8,461 nucleotides of DNA from CAISIP01 sp963974265 (GCA_963974265.1 CAXBDR010000202.1:1-8461); one strand, 5' to 3'. Shown: positions 1 to 6,656, counted from the first letter of the stretch. A program made the numbers and translations. Notes: a model not told the origin generated them from the sequence alone.

Positions 1-1
1 G

Positions 2-460
2 AGCCGTTTCGCGATGGCGGCCGCGGTGGTGACCGCCGCCGGCATGTGGCTGCCCTTTGCCGCGGTGCAGTTGGCCCAGGCGATGGGCTGGAGCCGCAGC
101 TTCGTCGGCAGCATGTTCGTCGCCTTCGTGACCACGCTGCCCGAGCTGGCGGTGACGCTGTCGGCGCTGCGCATCGGTGCGGTCGACATGGCGATCGGCA
201 ACCTGCTGGGCAGCAACCTGTTCAACGTGGCCATCATCGCGGTCGACGACCTGTTCTACCGCCAGGGCTCCCTGCTGGCCGACGGGTCGCCGGTGCATGC
301 GGTCACCGCGGGTTCAGCGATCATCATGACCGGACTGGCGATGATCGGCCTGTTCTTCCGGCCCCGCTCGCGTGTATTGCGCGCCGTGGGCTGGGTCAGC
401 CTGGGCTTGCTCGCGGTCTACCTGTTCAACACCTATGTGTTGTATCTGCACGGGGAGTGA
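2..460 (+). CDS. CaCA-family Na+/Ca2+ (cation) exchanger, 3' part
   Basis: Integral membrane cation antiporter of the Ca2+:cation antiporter (CaCA) family, cut by the left window edge. The reading frame is open from base 2, before the first in-frame ATG at 14, so the true start lies outside. The visible part carries a family alpha-repeat: a TTLPEL segment (the G/T-S-x-PE ion-binding motif) followed by GNLLGSNLFN. After it come hydrophobic stretches ending in the segment VYLFNTYVLYLHGE. Only about 80 residues follow the motif, so this is the second (C-terminal) alpha-repeat. The acidic Glu of LPEL and the Asn/Ser of GSNLFN are the expected cation ligands. Family membership is secure; whether the ion is Ca2+, Na+ or another cation is not decided by sequence. 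It converges with the minus-strand secreted-protein gene, 35 nt away. Confidence 0.88.
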   Translation, partial: SRFAMAAAVVTAAGMWLPFAAVQLAQAMGWSRSFVGSMFVAFVTTLPELAVTLSALRIGAVDMAIGNLLGSNLFNVAIIAVDDLFYRQGSLLADGSPVHAVTAGSAIIMTGLAMIGLFFRPRSRVLRAVGWVSLGLLAVYLFNTYVLYLHGE

Positions 461-495
461 ATGCCGCCATCGCCGTGCGGCGCGCGGGGCGGCGA

Positions 496-864
496 TCAAG
501 GGCACTGCAAGACGCCCCCCACATCCTGGCAGGCTCGCCCGTCGGGACGTACCAGCGCGCCGCCGATGGCGTTGACGCGCGTGCCGTCCGAGTTCCAGCA
601 TCCGGCGCTGTCGCAGCGGCCGGTGAACGTGGGGGGTGGCACCGGGTTGACGGCGATGGTCGGTGCGGGCAGGGTCGGCACGTGGATCTGCCCGGCCGCG
701 GACGGGACCGCGATCGGTGCCTGGTAGGGGCGCGGGGAGCCTGCGCGCGCCGGTGCGCTGGCCGACGCGGCGGGAACCTGTGCCGGCTCCGCGCCTGGGG
801 CGCCTGCGTGCGCCAACACCAGTGTGATGGCAAGCAGGGACGTGCGCAGCGAATATCCGTACAT
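496..864 (-). CDS. Small secreted protein with four-Cys C-terminal domain
   Basis: A 122-residue hypothetical exported protein. Residues 1-25 look like a Sec signal peptide: Arg7, then a hydrophobic core LLAITLVLA, with cleavage likely after an Ala near residues 20-25. Residues 26-82 form a Pro/Ala-rich, low-complexity linker. Residues 83-122 are a compact C-terminal module with four cysteines (C84, C89, C112, C121) and a GCW-N-S-DG-T-R motif, probably two disulfides in the periplasm. I do not recognise a function. The start is uncertain. An in-frame ATG at 927 has a better Shine-Dalgarno (GGAGG, 4 nt upstream), but it would place 21 residues before the signal peptide. I prefer 864 because it gives a canonical signal sequence. 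The gene is divergent from the GDT1 gene and convergent with the exchanger. Confidence 0.72.
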   Translation of the reverse strand: MYGYSLRTSLLAITLVLAHAGAPGAEPAQVPAASASAPARAGSPRPYQAPIAVPSAAGQIHVPTLPAPTIAVNPVPPPTFTGRCDSAGCWNSDGTRVNAIGGALVRPDGRACQDVGGVLQCP

Positions 865-1004
865 GATGGAAGGATCGGTCCCACGCGAAGAAGTTGCACC
901 GGCGAGACGGAAAAGTGGCGTTATCATGCCGCCTCCGATCGCCTGCCCGCAGGGGCAGTCTGCACAGCCGCAGCGGCCGTCCCGCTGCAAGACCCGAACA
1001 TCCC
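865..1004. promoter_or_regulatory. Divergent gap with structured leader before the GDT1 gene
   Basis: A 140-nt region between divergent genes must hold the start signals of both. An AT-richer patch lies at 910-927 and includes TATCAT (922-927), a fair -10 match; TTGCAC at 894-899 is 22 nt away, too far for a normal sigma70 spacer. Toward the GDT1 start are two perfect hairpins: CTGCCC/GGGCAG (943-948 with 953-958, loop 4) and GCAGCGG/CCGCTGC (970-976 with 982-988, loop 5). The second is followed at once by AAGACCC. No Shine-Dalgarno precedes the ATG at 1005. A structured 5' leader is inferred; no riboswitch class is firmly matched. Confidence 0.4.
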
Positions 1005-1583
1005 ATGCAAGCCCTGATCGTCTCCACCGGCGTGGTCGCGCTCGCCGAAATCGGCGACAAGACCCAGTTGCTGGCCTTCATCCTGGCGGCACGGTTCAAG
1101 AAACCGCTGCCCATCATTGCCGGCATCCTGTGTGCCACCGTCATCAACCATGGCCTGGCCGGTGCGCTGGGCGCCTGGATCACCGCGGCCGTCGACCCGC
1201 AATGGCTGCGCTGGATCCTGGGCCTGTCGTTCATCGCGATGGCGGCATGGACCCTGGTCCCGGACCGGAGCGAAGACGAGGAAACCCGCATCGCCAGCCG
1301 CCTGGGCGTGTTCGGCGCGACGTTCATCACCTTCTTCCTGGCCGAGATGGGGGACAAGACCCAGGTGGCGACCATCGCGATGGCGGCGCATTACGCGCAG
1401 CCCATCCTGGTGGTCGTGGGCACGACGCTGGGCATGTTGATCGCCGACGTGCCTGCCGTGTTCGTCGGCGACCGGCTGGCCGGCCGGATTCCGATGAAAC
1501 TGGTCCATGGCATTGCCGCGGCCGTGTTTGCGGTGCTGGGCGTCGCAACGCTGCTGGGCGCTGGCGCCGGCCTGGGTTTCTGA
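1005..1583 (+). CDS. TMEM165/GDT1 (UPF0016) family Mn2+/Ca2+ transporter
   Basis: A 192-residue inner-membrane protein of the GDT1/TMEM165 family. Studied members move Mn2+ and/or Ca2+; bacterial relatives act in manganese export. Two inverted copies of the family signature E-x-G-D-K-T are intact: E15-I-G-D18-K-T and E114-M-G-D117-K-T. Each lies in a hydrophobic hairpin, giving about six membrane segments. The central loop (residues 87-95) is acidic, with D87, E90, D91, E92 and E93, as is common in the family. Length is normal for a bacterial two-repeat member. The start at 1005 is chosen because the conserved N-terminus (MQALIVSTGVVALAEIGDKT) begins there, though no Shine-Dalgarno is visible. 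The gene is preceded by a hairpin-rich leader, so post-transcriptional control by metal is possible but unproven. Confidence 0.93.
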   Translation: MQALIVSTGVVALAEIGDKTQLLAFILAARFKKPLPIIAGILCATVINHGLAGALGAWITAAVDPQWLRWILGLSFIAMAAWTLVPDRSEDEETRIASRLGVFGATFITFFLAEMGDKTQVATIAMAAHYAQPILVVVGTTLGMLIADVPAVFVGDRLAGRIPMKLVHGIAAAVFAVLGVATLLGAGAGLGF

Positions 1584-1597
1584 TCGACCCTGCCGGT

Positions 1598-1619
1598 GCG
1601 CGCAACCGCGGTCGCGCGC
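1598..1619. repeat. 22-bp near-perfect palindrome after the GDT1 gene
   Basis: Outer arms GCGCGC (1598-1603 and 1614-1619) flank a central ACCGCGGT (1605-1612), all on one dyad axis. The only mismatch is the pair 1604/1613. It begins 15 nt after the GDT1 stop codon. As RNA it would fold as a cruciform-like hairpin; as DNA it could be a binding site. No T-run follows, so it is not a classical intrinsic terminator. Confidence 0.55.
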
Positions 1620-1632
1620 GATGGGTCGTGCG

Positions 1633-1662
1633 GCTTAGCAAGCCCCTCGCTTCGCGCTAAGC
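1633..1662. repeat. Inverted repeat GCTTAGC / GCTAAGC
   Basis: Perfect 7-bp arms at 1633-1639 and 1656-1662 enclose 16 nt. The stem can be extended inside by AAG (1640-1642) with CTT (1650-1652) across a 3-nt bulge. It lies between the GDT1 and M48 genes. It could end the GDT1 transcript or shield its 3' end, but lacks a following T-tract. Confidence 0.5.
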
Positions 1663-1699
1663 TGGTCCGAGCCGGGAACCCGATGTCCGGCTTTTCATC

Positions 1700-2467
1700 A
1701 TGCCCATACTGATTCTTGTCGTCCTGCTGCTGGCCGCTGCCGCCGGGCAGGCGCGCGTGATCAACATCGTCGAGCCCAGCCTGGGGCTGGCATTCACCGA
1801 AACCGAGGTCATTGCCCATGCCGAGCCCGCCAAGCGCGCGCTGCTCGCGCAACTGCGGCGGTCGGGTCGGTTGGGTTGCGAGACGCATTGCGCCCGGGTG
1901 GCTGGCGTGTGGCGCGCCTTGCAGCCGGTGATCGCGGCGCAGCGCACCGGCCGGCAGGTCGACATGCAGCTGGTGGTTGTGCGCGACCCGCAGATCAACG
2001 CCTTGTCGTTTCCCGACGGCACCATCGTGGTGTCGGAATCTTTCATCGACCGGCTGGTGCTCGGCCCGGCCGAACTGGCATTCGTGGTCGCGCACGAGGC
2101 CTCGCATGTGCTGCTGCAGCACGAACGCCAGGGACTGACCTCGATACTGGCCTTGATTCCCTCGCGCGCGCAACGCACGCCGCGCGATGTCTACACCGAG
2201 ATCGAGTTCAATTATTTCGCGATGTCCGACGCGATGCAGCTGGTGTTCCACCAGGTCGAACGCGAGGCGGACGAACTCGGCCTGCAGCTGGCGGCGCTGG
2301 CCGGATATCCGCCGCACGCGCAACTGCGCTTCCTCGAGCAGGCCTCGGCGCGCGACCTGCCGCAGCAGTCGATGCTCTCGAGCCATCCCGACATGGGCAG
2401 TCGACTCGAGAGCCTGCGCCGCACCTTGCCGCTGGCGCAGCGGCTGTGGGAGGTCGGGTTGCAGTAG
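1700..2467 (+). CDS. Secreted M48-family zinc metallopeptidase
   Basis: A 255-residue periplasmic or envelope metalloprotease of the M48 family (Ste24/Oma1/BepA-like catalytic fold). Residues 1-18 are a signal peptide: a hydrophobic run, then AAAAGQA as a likely cleavage zone. The catalytic motif is H132-E-A-S-H136, with the two zinc-binding His and catalytic Glu133. The third ligand is E187 in the ExxAD motif E187-R-E-A-D191. A downstream SSHPDMGSR motif with H229-P230 is typical of the family. C60 and C64 may form a disulfide. No TPR repeats are present, so it is a short member whose substrate cannot be named; envelope protein quality control is a reasonable guess. The start at 1700 is preferred because it begins the signal peptide; the Shine-Dalgarno is weak. 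The DUF3297 gene follows after 54 nt on the same strand. Confidence 0.9.
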   Translation: MPILILVVLLLAAAAGQARVINIVEPSLGLAFTETEVIAHAEPAKRALLAQLRRSGRLGCETHCARVAGVWRALQPVIAAQRTGRQVDMQLVVVRDPQINALSFPDGTIVVSESFIDRLVLGPAELAFVVAHEASHVLLQHERQGLTSILALIPSRAQRTPRDVYTEIEFNYFAMSDAMQLVFHQVEREADELGLQLAALAGYPPHAQLRFLEQASARDLPQQSMLSSHPDMGSRLESLRRTLPLAQRLWEVGLQ

Positions 2468-2469
2468 CC

Positions 2470-2500
2470 CCGTGCGCCGCTCGGCACGGACCGGCGCCGG
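2470..2500. repeat. Hairpin and palindrome between the M48 and DUF3297 genes
   Basis: CCGTGC (2470-2475) pairs with GCACGG (2484-2489) around an 8-nt loop, starting 3 nt after the M48 stop codon. It is followed directly by the perfect 10-bp palindrome CCGGCGCCGG (2491-2500). There is no T-run. The placement suggests 3'-end protection or partial termination of the M48 transcript. Confidence 0.45.
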
Positions 2501-2521
2501 CATTGAGGGAAAATCGGCCGC

Positions 2522-2776
2522 ATGACCGAACCCGAAAACACCACCCGCCCGAACCTGCCCGACCACCTGTCGATCGATCCGCGCAGCCCGCACCATGTCG
2601 CCGCCGTGTTCGAACACGATGTCGGCATTCGCCTCAACGGCAAGGAGCGTTTCGATGTCAGCGAGTACTGCGTCAGCGAAGGCTGGATCAAGGTACCCGC
2701 CGGCAAGACGCTGGACCGCAAGGGCAACCCGCTGCTGATCAAGATCAAGGGGACGGTGGAGGCCTTCTACAAGTAG
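2522..2776 (+). CDS. DUF3297 family protein
   Basis: An 84-residue soluble protein that I recognise as a DUF3297 member, a small family of unknown function common in Proteobacteria. The family core runs to the end: SEYCVSEGWIKVPAG, then a DRKGNP turn, then IKGTVEAFYK. Length is normal, with no signal peptide or membrane segment. The start at 2522 is supported by a GAGGGA Shine-Dalgarno-like stretch about 11 nt upstream, a little far. It follows the M48 gene on the same strand, and its stop codon is only 4 nt from the stop of the convergent MFS gene, leaving no room for a separate terminator. No role can be assigned from sequence. Confidence 0.88.
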   Translation: MTEPENTTRPNLPDHLSIDPRSPHHVAAVFEHDVGIRLNGKERFDVSEYCVSEGWIKVPAGKTLDRKGNPLLIKIKGTVEAFYK

Positions 2777-2780
2777 GGGC

Positions 2781-4385
2781 TCACCCTGGCAGATGCAGGG
2801 CGAAATAGTGACGAACCAGCGGGCGTTCGGGGCCGCTGTGCCATTGCAGCAGTTCCTGCTGCTGGTCGGCGTCGCGGCGTGACACCCGGCGGTGCTGGCG
2901 CAGGTGTTCGGCCCATGATTCGACGAAGAACCATTCGATGATCTGTTCCGGGTCGTCGGTGTGTTCGCACACGCCCCAGGCATAGGCGCCATCGCGTCGT
3001 CGCGCCAGCGCCACCGGGTGCAGCGCCTTCAGGAAGGCTGGCCGGTCGGCATGGCGAATGCGGTAGCTGACCTGGACCAGCACCGGTCCGCGGTCGTGCG
3101 AACCGGGCGCGACCGCCGCCGGTTCGGGCCAATGGTTGGCTGCATCCAAATTGGCGTCGCCCGTGGGCAGCGGCAGGCGGCGCATCCACAGCGCCACGAC
3201 CAGCATGCCGGCGGCGCTCGTTGCCAGCGCCATTGGCAGCCCGATACCGCGTGCCACCAGGCCCCAGCCCAGGCTGCCGGCGGCCATCGCGCCGTTGAAC
3301 ACGGTCAGGTAGACCGCCAGTGCCCGCCCGCGGACCCAGTTCGGCAGGATGGCCTGCACGACGCCGCTCAGGGTCGTGAGCGCGACGATCCAGCCGCCGC
3401 CGAGCACCAGGGCCAGCAGCAGCGCAGCGGCCTGCGGTGGTTGCGCCACCATCGCCAGCATCACCGCAGCGGTGAGGGTGGAGGACAAACCCATCAGGTC
3501 ATCGGCGTCCAGGCGCCGGCGCAGCCGGGGCAGCACCAGCGCACCGCCAATTGCGCCGACGCCGACCGCCCCCAGCATCAATCCATAGAAGCCCGCCGAG
3601 CCGCCGAGCAACTGGCGTACCACCAACGGCATCAAGGCCCACATGGCGCTGGCGAACAGGAAGAAACCGACAGCGCGCACCAGCACCACATGCAGTTCGC
3701 GGCTGGCCCGGGCATAACGCATGCCGGCGCGAAAGGCGCCGAGAAAATGCTCGGACAGCTCGTTCTGCGCGGCGGCCGGGCGACGCCACCACAGCAGCGC
3801 CGCAATCACGCAGGCGTAGCTGATCAGGTCGACGCCATAGGTGAAAGCGGCGCCGAATGCCGCCAGCAGCAGACCGCCCAGCGCCGGCCCGATGGCACGT
3901 GCGATGTTGACGCCCAGCGAGTTCAGTCCAACGGCGGCCTTGAGTTGCCGGCGCGGCACCAGTTCGGGCACGATGGACTGCCAGGTCGGCCCCATCAACG
4001 CGGCACCGACACCACCGGCGAAGGTCAGTGCGACCAGGCTGGCCACCGACAGGGTCCCGGTATGCGCGAGTACCAGCAGCATCGCACTCACGCAGGCCAG
4101 GGCGCATTGCACGGCTATCAGGAAGCGGCGCCGGTCCAGGATGTCCGACAACACGCCGGCAGGAATCGCGAACAGGAAGATGGGCAGGGTCGCGGCCGCT
4201 TGCACGGCGGCGACGGCCGCCGGATTGGTCGTCAATTCGGTGACGACCCAGGCGCTGGCGATGTCGCGCATGAAGCTGCCGACGTTGCCCAGTACCGTGG
4301 CGATCCACAGCACTGCAAACACCTTTTCGCGCAACGGCGCGAAGGCGCCGTCGGTGTCGGTGCTCGGATCGAGGTCAGCGACCAT
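2781..4385 (-). CDS. MFS_3 (DHA3-type) exporter with C-terminal ABM-like domain
   Basis: A 534-residue inner-membrane major facilitator of the MFS_3/DHA3 group, related to EntS-type exporters. Residues about 20-405 hold the transmembrane core. Loop 2-3 carries the MFS motif A variant G77-V-L-S-D-I-L-D-R-R-R87. The stretch QSIVPELVPRRQLKAA (136-151), followed by IARAIGPALGG, is a hallmark of this group. Residues about 434-530 form a soluble alpha/beta domain resembling antibiotic-biosynthesis-monooxygenase (ABM) ferredoxin-like folds, with RRRDGAYAWG and SWAEHLRQHRR. This tail is normal for MFS_3 proteins of about 530 residues. The gene is last in the minus-strand cassette, 63 nt after the amidohydrolase, and has no clear Shine-Dalgarno. 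Export of a small molecule by proton antiport is the family expectation; the substrate is unknown. Confidence 0.9.
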   Translation of the reverse strand: MVADLDPSTDTDGAFAPLREKVFAVLWIATVLGNVGSFMRDIASAWVVTELTTNPAAVAAVQAAATLPIFLFAIPAGVLSDILDRRRFLIAVQCALACVSAMLLVLAHTGTLSVASLVALTFAGGVGAALMGPTWQSIVPELVPRRQLKAAVGLNSLGVNIARAIGPALGGLLLAAFGAAFTYGVDLISYACVIAALLWWRRPAAAQNELSEHFLGAFRAGMRYARASRELHVVLVRAVGFFLFASAMWALMPLVVRQLLGGSAGFYGLMLGAVGVGAIGGALVLPRLRRRLDADDLMGLSSTLTAAVMLAMVAQPPQAAALLLALVLGGGWIVALTTLSGVVQAILPNWVRGRALAVYLTVFNGAMAAGSLGWGLVARGIGLPMALATSAAGMLVVALWMRRLPLPTGDANLDAANHWPEPAAVAPGSHDRGPVLVQVSYRIRHADRPAFLKALHPVALARRRDGAYAWGVCEHTDDPEQIIEWFFVESWAEHLRQHRRVSRRDADQQQELLQWHSGPERPLVRHYFALHLPG

Positions 4386-4400
4386 GGGGGTGGTGGGTAT

Positions 4401-4423
4401 GCCGGTCTTGGCCTGCCACCGGC
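4401..4423 (-). repeat. Intercistronic hairpin before the MFS gene
   Basis: In the 63-nt gap between the amidohydrolase and MFS genes, GCCGGT (4401-4406) and ACCGGC (4418-4423) form a perfect 6-bp stem. Inside it, GGC (4410-4412) faces GCC (4415-4417). With no T-run after it, this fits an RNA processing, stability or attenuation element that could lower exporter expression relative to the enzymes. Confidence 0.4.
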
Positions 4424-4448
4424 GGCGGGGAGCATGTCGGCAGCACCA

Positions 4449-6338
4449 TCACACGGCCCAGCACGCACAGCCCAACGCGCCCCAGAACCCCTTGAGATCC
4501 GAGATCGGCAGGTTGCGGGTCCATGCGTTGGCATGGGCATGTCCGTGGATGTTGCAGCTGTTGGCGCAGACGCAGGCCGCCGCATGCTGGCGCAAGGTCG
4601 TCTGCAACGGGGCGCCTTCGGTGTCGGCCCAGCGGCCGTAACCGCCGAAGGTCCGTACCGGAGACCAGTCGGGCATCGGTGGTGGCGGCGGGTTGTCGTC
4701 ATGCTTCTTGAACTGGGCCGCGCCGTAGACAACCTTGCCGCCGACCACCGTCAGCAGCGCCGTCGTGTCGGCGATCTCCGACTCGGCGCAGGCGAAGAAG
4801 TCACGGTCGGGGACCACCAGGTCGGCCAGCTGGCCGACCGCGATGCGGCCCTTCTTGCCCTCCTCGTTTGAAAACCAGGTGACGTTCTCGGTCCACATGC
4901 GCAATGCGGCCTCGCGGTCCAGGCAGTTGCGCTGCGGATACAGCTGCATGCCGCCGACGGTCTTGCCGGTGATCAGCCAGGACAAGGACACCCAGGGGTT
5001 GTACGAGGCGACCCGCGTCGCGTCGGTGCCGGCCGAGACATGCACCCCTTTTTCCAGCATGCGCTTGACCGGCGGCGTGGCCTGGGCCGCACCCGGCCCG
5101 TAACGTTCGACGAAATATTCGCCCTGATAGGCCATGCGGTGCTGCACGGCAATGCCGCCGCCGAGCGCCGCGATACGGTCGATCGACTGTTCGGAGATGG
5201 TCTCGGCATGATCGAAGAACCAGTGCAGGCCTTCCAGCGGCGTATCCTGGTTCACCCGCTCGAACACGTCCAGCGCGCGGCTGATGGTCTCGTCGTAGGT
5301 GGCGTGCAGCCGCCACGGCCAGCGGTTCTGCACCAGGATGCGCACCACTTCCTCCAGCTCCGGCTCCATGGCGTCGGACAGGTCGGGCCGGGGCTCGCGG
5401 AAGTCCTCGAAGTCCGCGGCCGAAAACACCAGCATCTCGCCGGCGCCGTTGTGACGGAAGTAGTCGTCACCTTGCTTGTAGGCCGAGCGGGCCGTCCATT
5501 TCAGGAAATCGTCCTTCTCCTGCCTGGGCTTTTGCGTGAACAGGTTGTAGGCCAGGCGGATGGTCAGCTGACCGGCGTCCGCGAGCTGCTGCACCACGGC
5601 ATAGTCGTCCGGGTAGTTCTGGAAGCCGCCACCGGCGTCGATGGCGCCAGTCACACCGAGCCGGTTGAGCTCGCGCATGAAGTGGCGCGTCGAGTTCAGC
5701 TGGTAGTCGATCGGCAGCTTCGGTCCCTTGGCCAGGGTGGCATACAGGATCGAGGCGTTCGGCTTGGCCAGCAGCAGGCCGGTCGGGTTGCCCCGGCTGT
5801 CGCGCACGATCTCGCCGCCCGGCGGGGCCGGCGTGTCGCGGTCGTAGCCCACCGCGCGCAGCGCCGCGGCGTTGAGCAATGCGCGATCGTACAGGTGCAG
5901 GATGAACACCGGGGTGTCGGGCGCGGCGACATTGAGCTCTTCAATGGTCGGCAGGCGCTTCTCGGCGAACTGGTGTTCGGTGAAGCCGCCCACGACGCGC
6001 ACCCATTGCGGCGCCGGCGTGACCGCGACCTGACGTCGCAGCATGGCCATGGCGTCGGCCAGGCTGCGCACGCCATCCCAGCGCAGTTCCATGTTGAAGT
6101 TCAGGCCGCCGCGGATGATGTGCAGATGGTTGTCGATCAGGCCCGGCAGTACGCGTCGCCCTCCCAGGTCGATGACCCGGGTGCGGGGCCCGGCCAGTGC
6201 CATGGTCTCGTGGTCGTTGCCGACATGCGAGAAGCGTCCGTCCGAGATGGCGACGGCGGTCGCCGTGGGCTGGGCCCGGTTCAGGGTGGTGAAAAGACCA
6301 TGGTGCAGGACCATGTCGGCAATGGGGGTGTCAGCCAT
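4449..6338 (-). CDS. YtcJ-type amidohydrolase (Amidohydro_3) with Cys/His-rich tail
   Basis: A 629-residue metal-dependent hydrolase of the amidohydrolase superfamily (YtcJ/Amidohydro_3 group), which cleaves C-N bonds of small amides or cyclic amides. Visible metal and active-site residues are H71 and H73 in GLIDNHLHI, H345 in WRLHATYDE, H377 in FFDHAETI, and D439 in SAGTDAT. The N- and C-terminal beta-sandwich parts (VIDLGGRRVLPG; GQLADLVVPDRD) are present. A Pro run (residues about 550-554) leads to a tail of about 50 residues with C589, C591, C595, H598, H600, H602, C624 and C626, not part of the usual catalytic fold. There is no signal peptide. The start at 6338 has AGGA 8 nt upstream and overlaps the XapX stop by 8 nt (ATGGCTGA), implying translational coupling. 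The substrate is unknown. Confidence 0.9.
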   Translation of the reverse strand: MADTPIADMVLHHGLFTTLNRAQPTATAVAISDGRFSHVGNDHETMALAGPRTRVIDLGGRRVLPGLIDNHLHIIRGGLNFNMELRWDGVRSLADAMAMLRRQVAVTPAPQWVRVVGGFTEHQFAEKRLPTIEELNVAAPDTPVFILHLYDRALLNAAALRAVGYDRDTPAPPGGEIVRDSRGNPTGLLLAKPNASILYATLAKGPKLPIDYQLNSTRHFMRELNRLGVTGAIDAGGGFQNYPDDYAVVQQLADAGQLTIRLAYNLFTQKPRQEKDDFLKWTARSAYKQGDDYFRHNGAGEMLVFSAADFEDFREPRPDLSDAMEPELEEVVRILVQNRWPWRLHATYDETISRALDVFERVNQDTPLEGLHWFFDHAETISEQSIDRIAALGGGIAVQHRMAYQGEYFVERYGPGAAQATPPVKRMLEKGVHVSAGTDATRVASYNPWVSLSWLITGKTVGGMQLYPQRNCLDREAALRMWTENVTWFSNEEGKKGRIAVGQLADLVVPDRDFFACAESEIADTTALLTVVGGKVVYGAAQFKKHDDNPPPPPMPDWSPVRTFGGYGRWADTEGAPLQTTLRQHAAACVCANSCNIHGHAHANAWTRNLPISDLKGFWGALGCACWAV

Positions 6339-6642
6339 GGTGGCGGTCCTTCGTGAGCGGGGCGGCGTCGGCCGGCCTGGTGGCCTGGGCCAGAGGGGTT
6401 TCAGCCGCGCAACGCGGCAATTCGCCGAACATGTGGGGCCGAACCTGGTGCTGCAGCCACGAGGTGGCCCGGGCCTCGGCCTTGAACAGGTGCTGCACCA
6501 GCGGCGGGACCTGCTCTCCGGCCAGGATGCCGAGCAAACCCACCAGTGCAATCACGGGAGGTGCGGGTGAACGCACGCCGAACAGGCTGTAGACGACGCC
6601 CACCAGCAGGCCGACCGCCAGTGAAAGCAGATAGGGCTTCAT
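6331..6642 (-). CDS. XapX-domain (DUF1427) small membrane protein
   Basis: A 103-residue inner-membrane protein. Residues about 5-21 and 28-41 are two short membrane helices. Between and around them is the XapX signature: YSLFGVRSPAPPVIALVGLL followed by GILAGEQ. The minimal XapX domain is only about 50-60 residues; here a soluble tail of about 55 residues follows, including SWLQHQVRPHMFGELP and a polar end rich in His, Asp and Lys. The function of XapX proteins is not established. The start at 6642 is set by the signature and a GGAA 8 nt upstream. It begins 14 nt after the hydrolase stop, and its own stop overlaps the amidohydrolase start by 8 nt, so all three are almost certainly co-transcribed. 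A structural or transport-helper role for the enzyme pair is inference only. Confidence 0.85.
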   Translation of the reverse strand: MKPYLLSLAVGLLVGVVYSLFGVRSPAPPVIALVGLLGILAGEQVPPLVQHLFKAEARATSWLQHQVRPHMFGELPRCAAETPLAQATRPADAAPLTKDRHHG

Positions 6643-6656
6643 GATGCGGTTCCAAT

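Noticed and set aside
469..496. ATCGCC / GGCGAT inverted repeat between the exchanger and the secreted-protein gene
   Set aside because: Short arms with a 16-nt loop in very GC-rich sequence, no T-run, and it runs into the stop codon at 496; chance is likely.
894..927. sigma70 promoter TTGCAC ... TATCAT for the GDT1 gene
   Set aside because: The hexamers are reasonable but the 22-nt spacer is outside the usual range.
952..994. A confident yybP-ykoY Mn riboswitch call
   Set aside because: Only short loop-like motifs match and the interval is far too short for the normal aptamer; kept as a finding, not as an annotated ncRNA.
1391..2992. Long open frame (-) across the M48 and DUF3297 genes
   Set aside because: It spans two convincing plus-strand genes and their gap, and shows no family motif.
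2961..4871. Very long open frame (+) opposite the MFS and amidohydrolase genes
   Set aside because: It is a GC-driven antisense shadow; its translation is low-complexity and Gln/Arg/Gly-rich with no recognisable domain, while the minus strand encodes clear families.
5040..6356. Long open frame (+) opposite the amidohydrolase gene
   Set aside because: Antisense shadow of a well-supported gene; its composition is His/Val/Arg-rich with no motif.
6339..6551. N-terminal extension of the amidohydrolase by 71 residues
   Set aside because: The extension is the XapX tail in another frame; the start at 6338 has AGGA upstream and overlaps the XapX stop.
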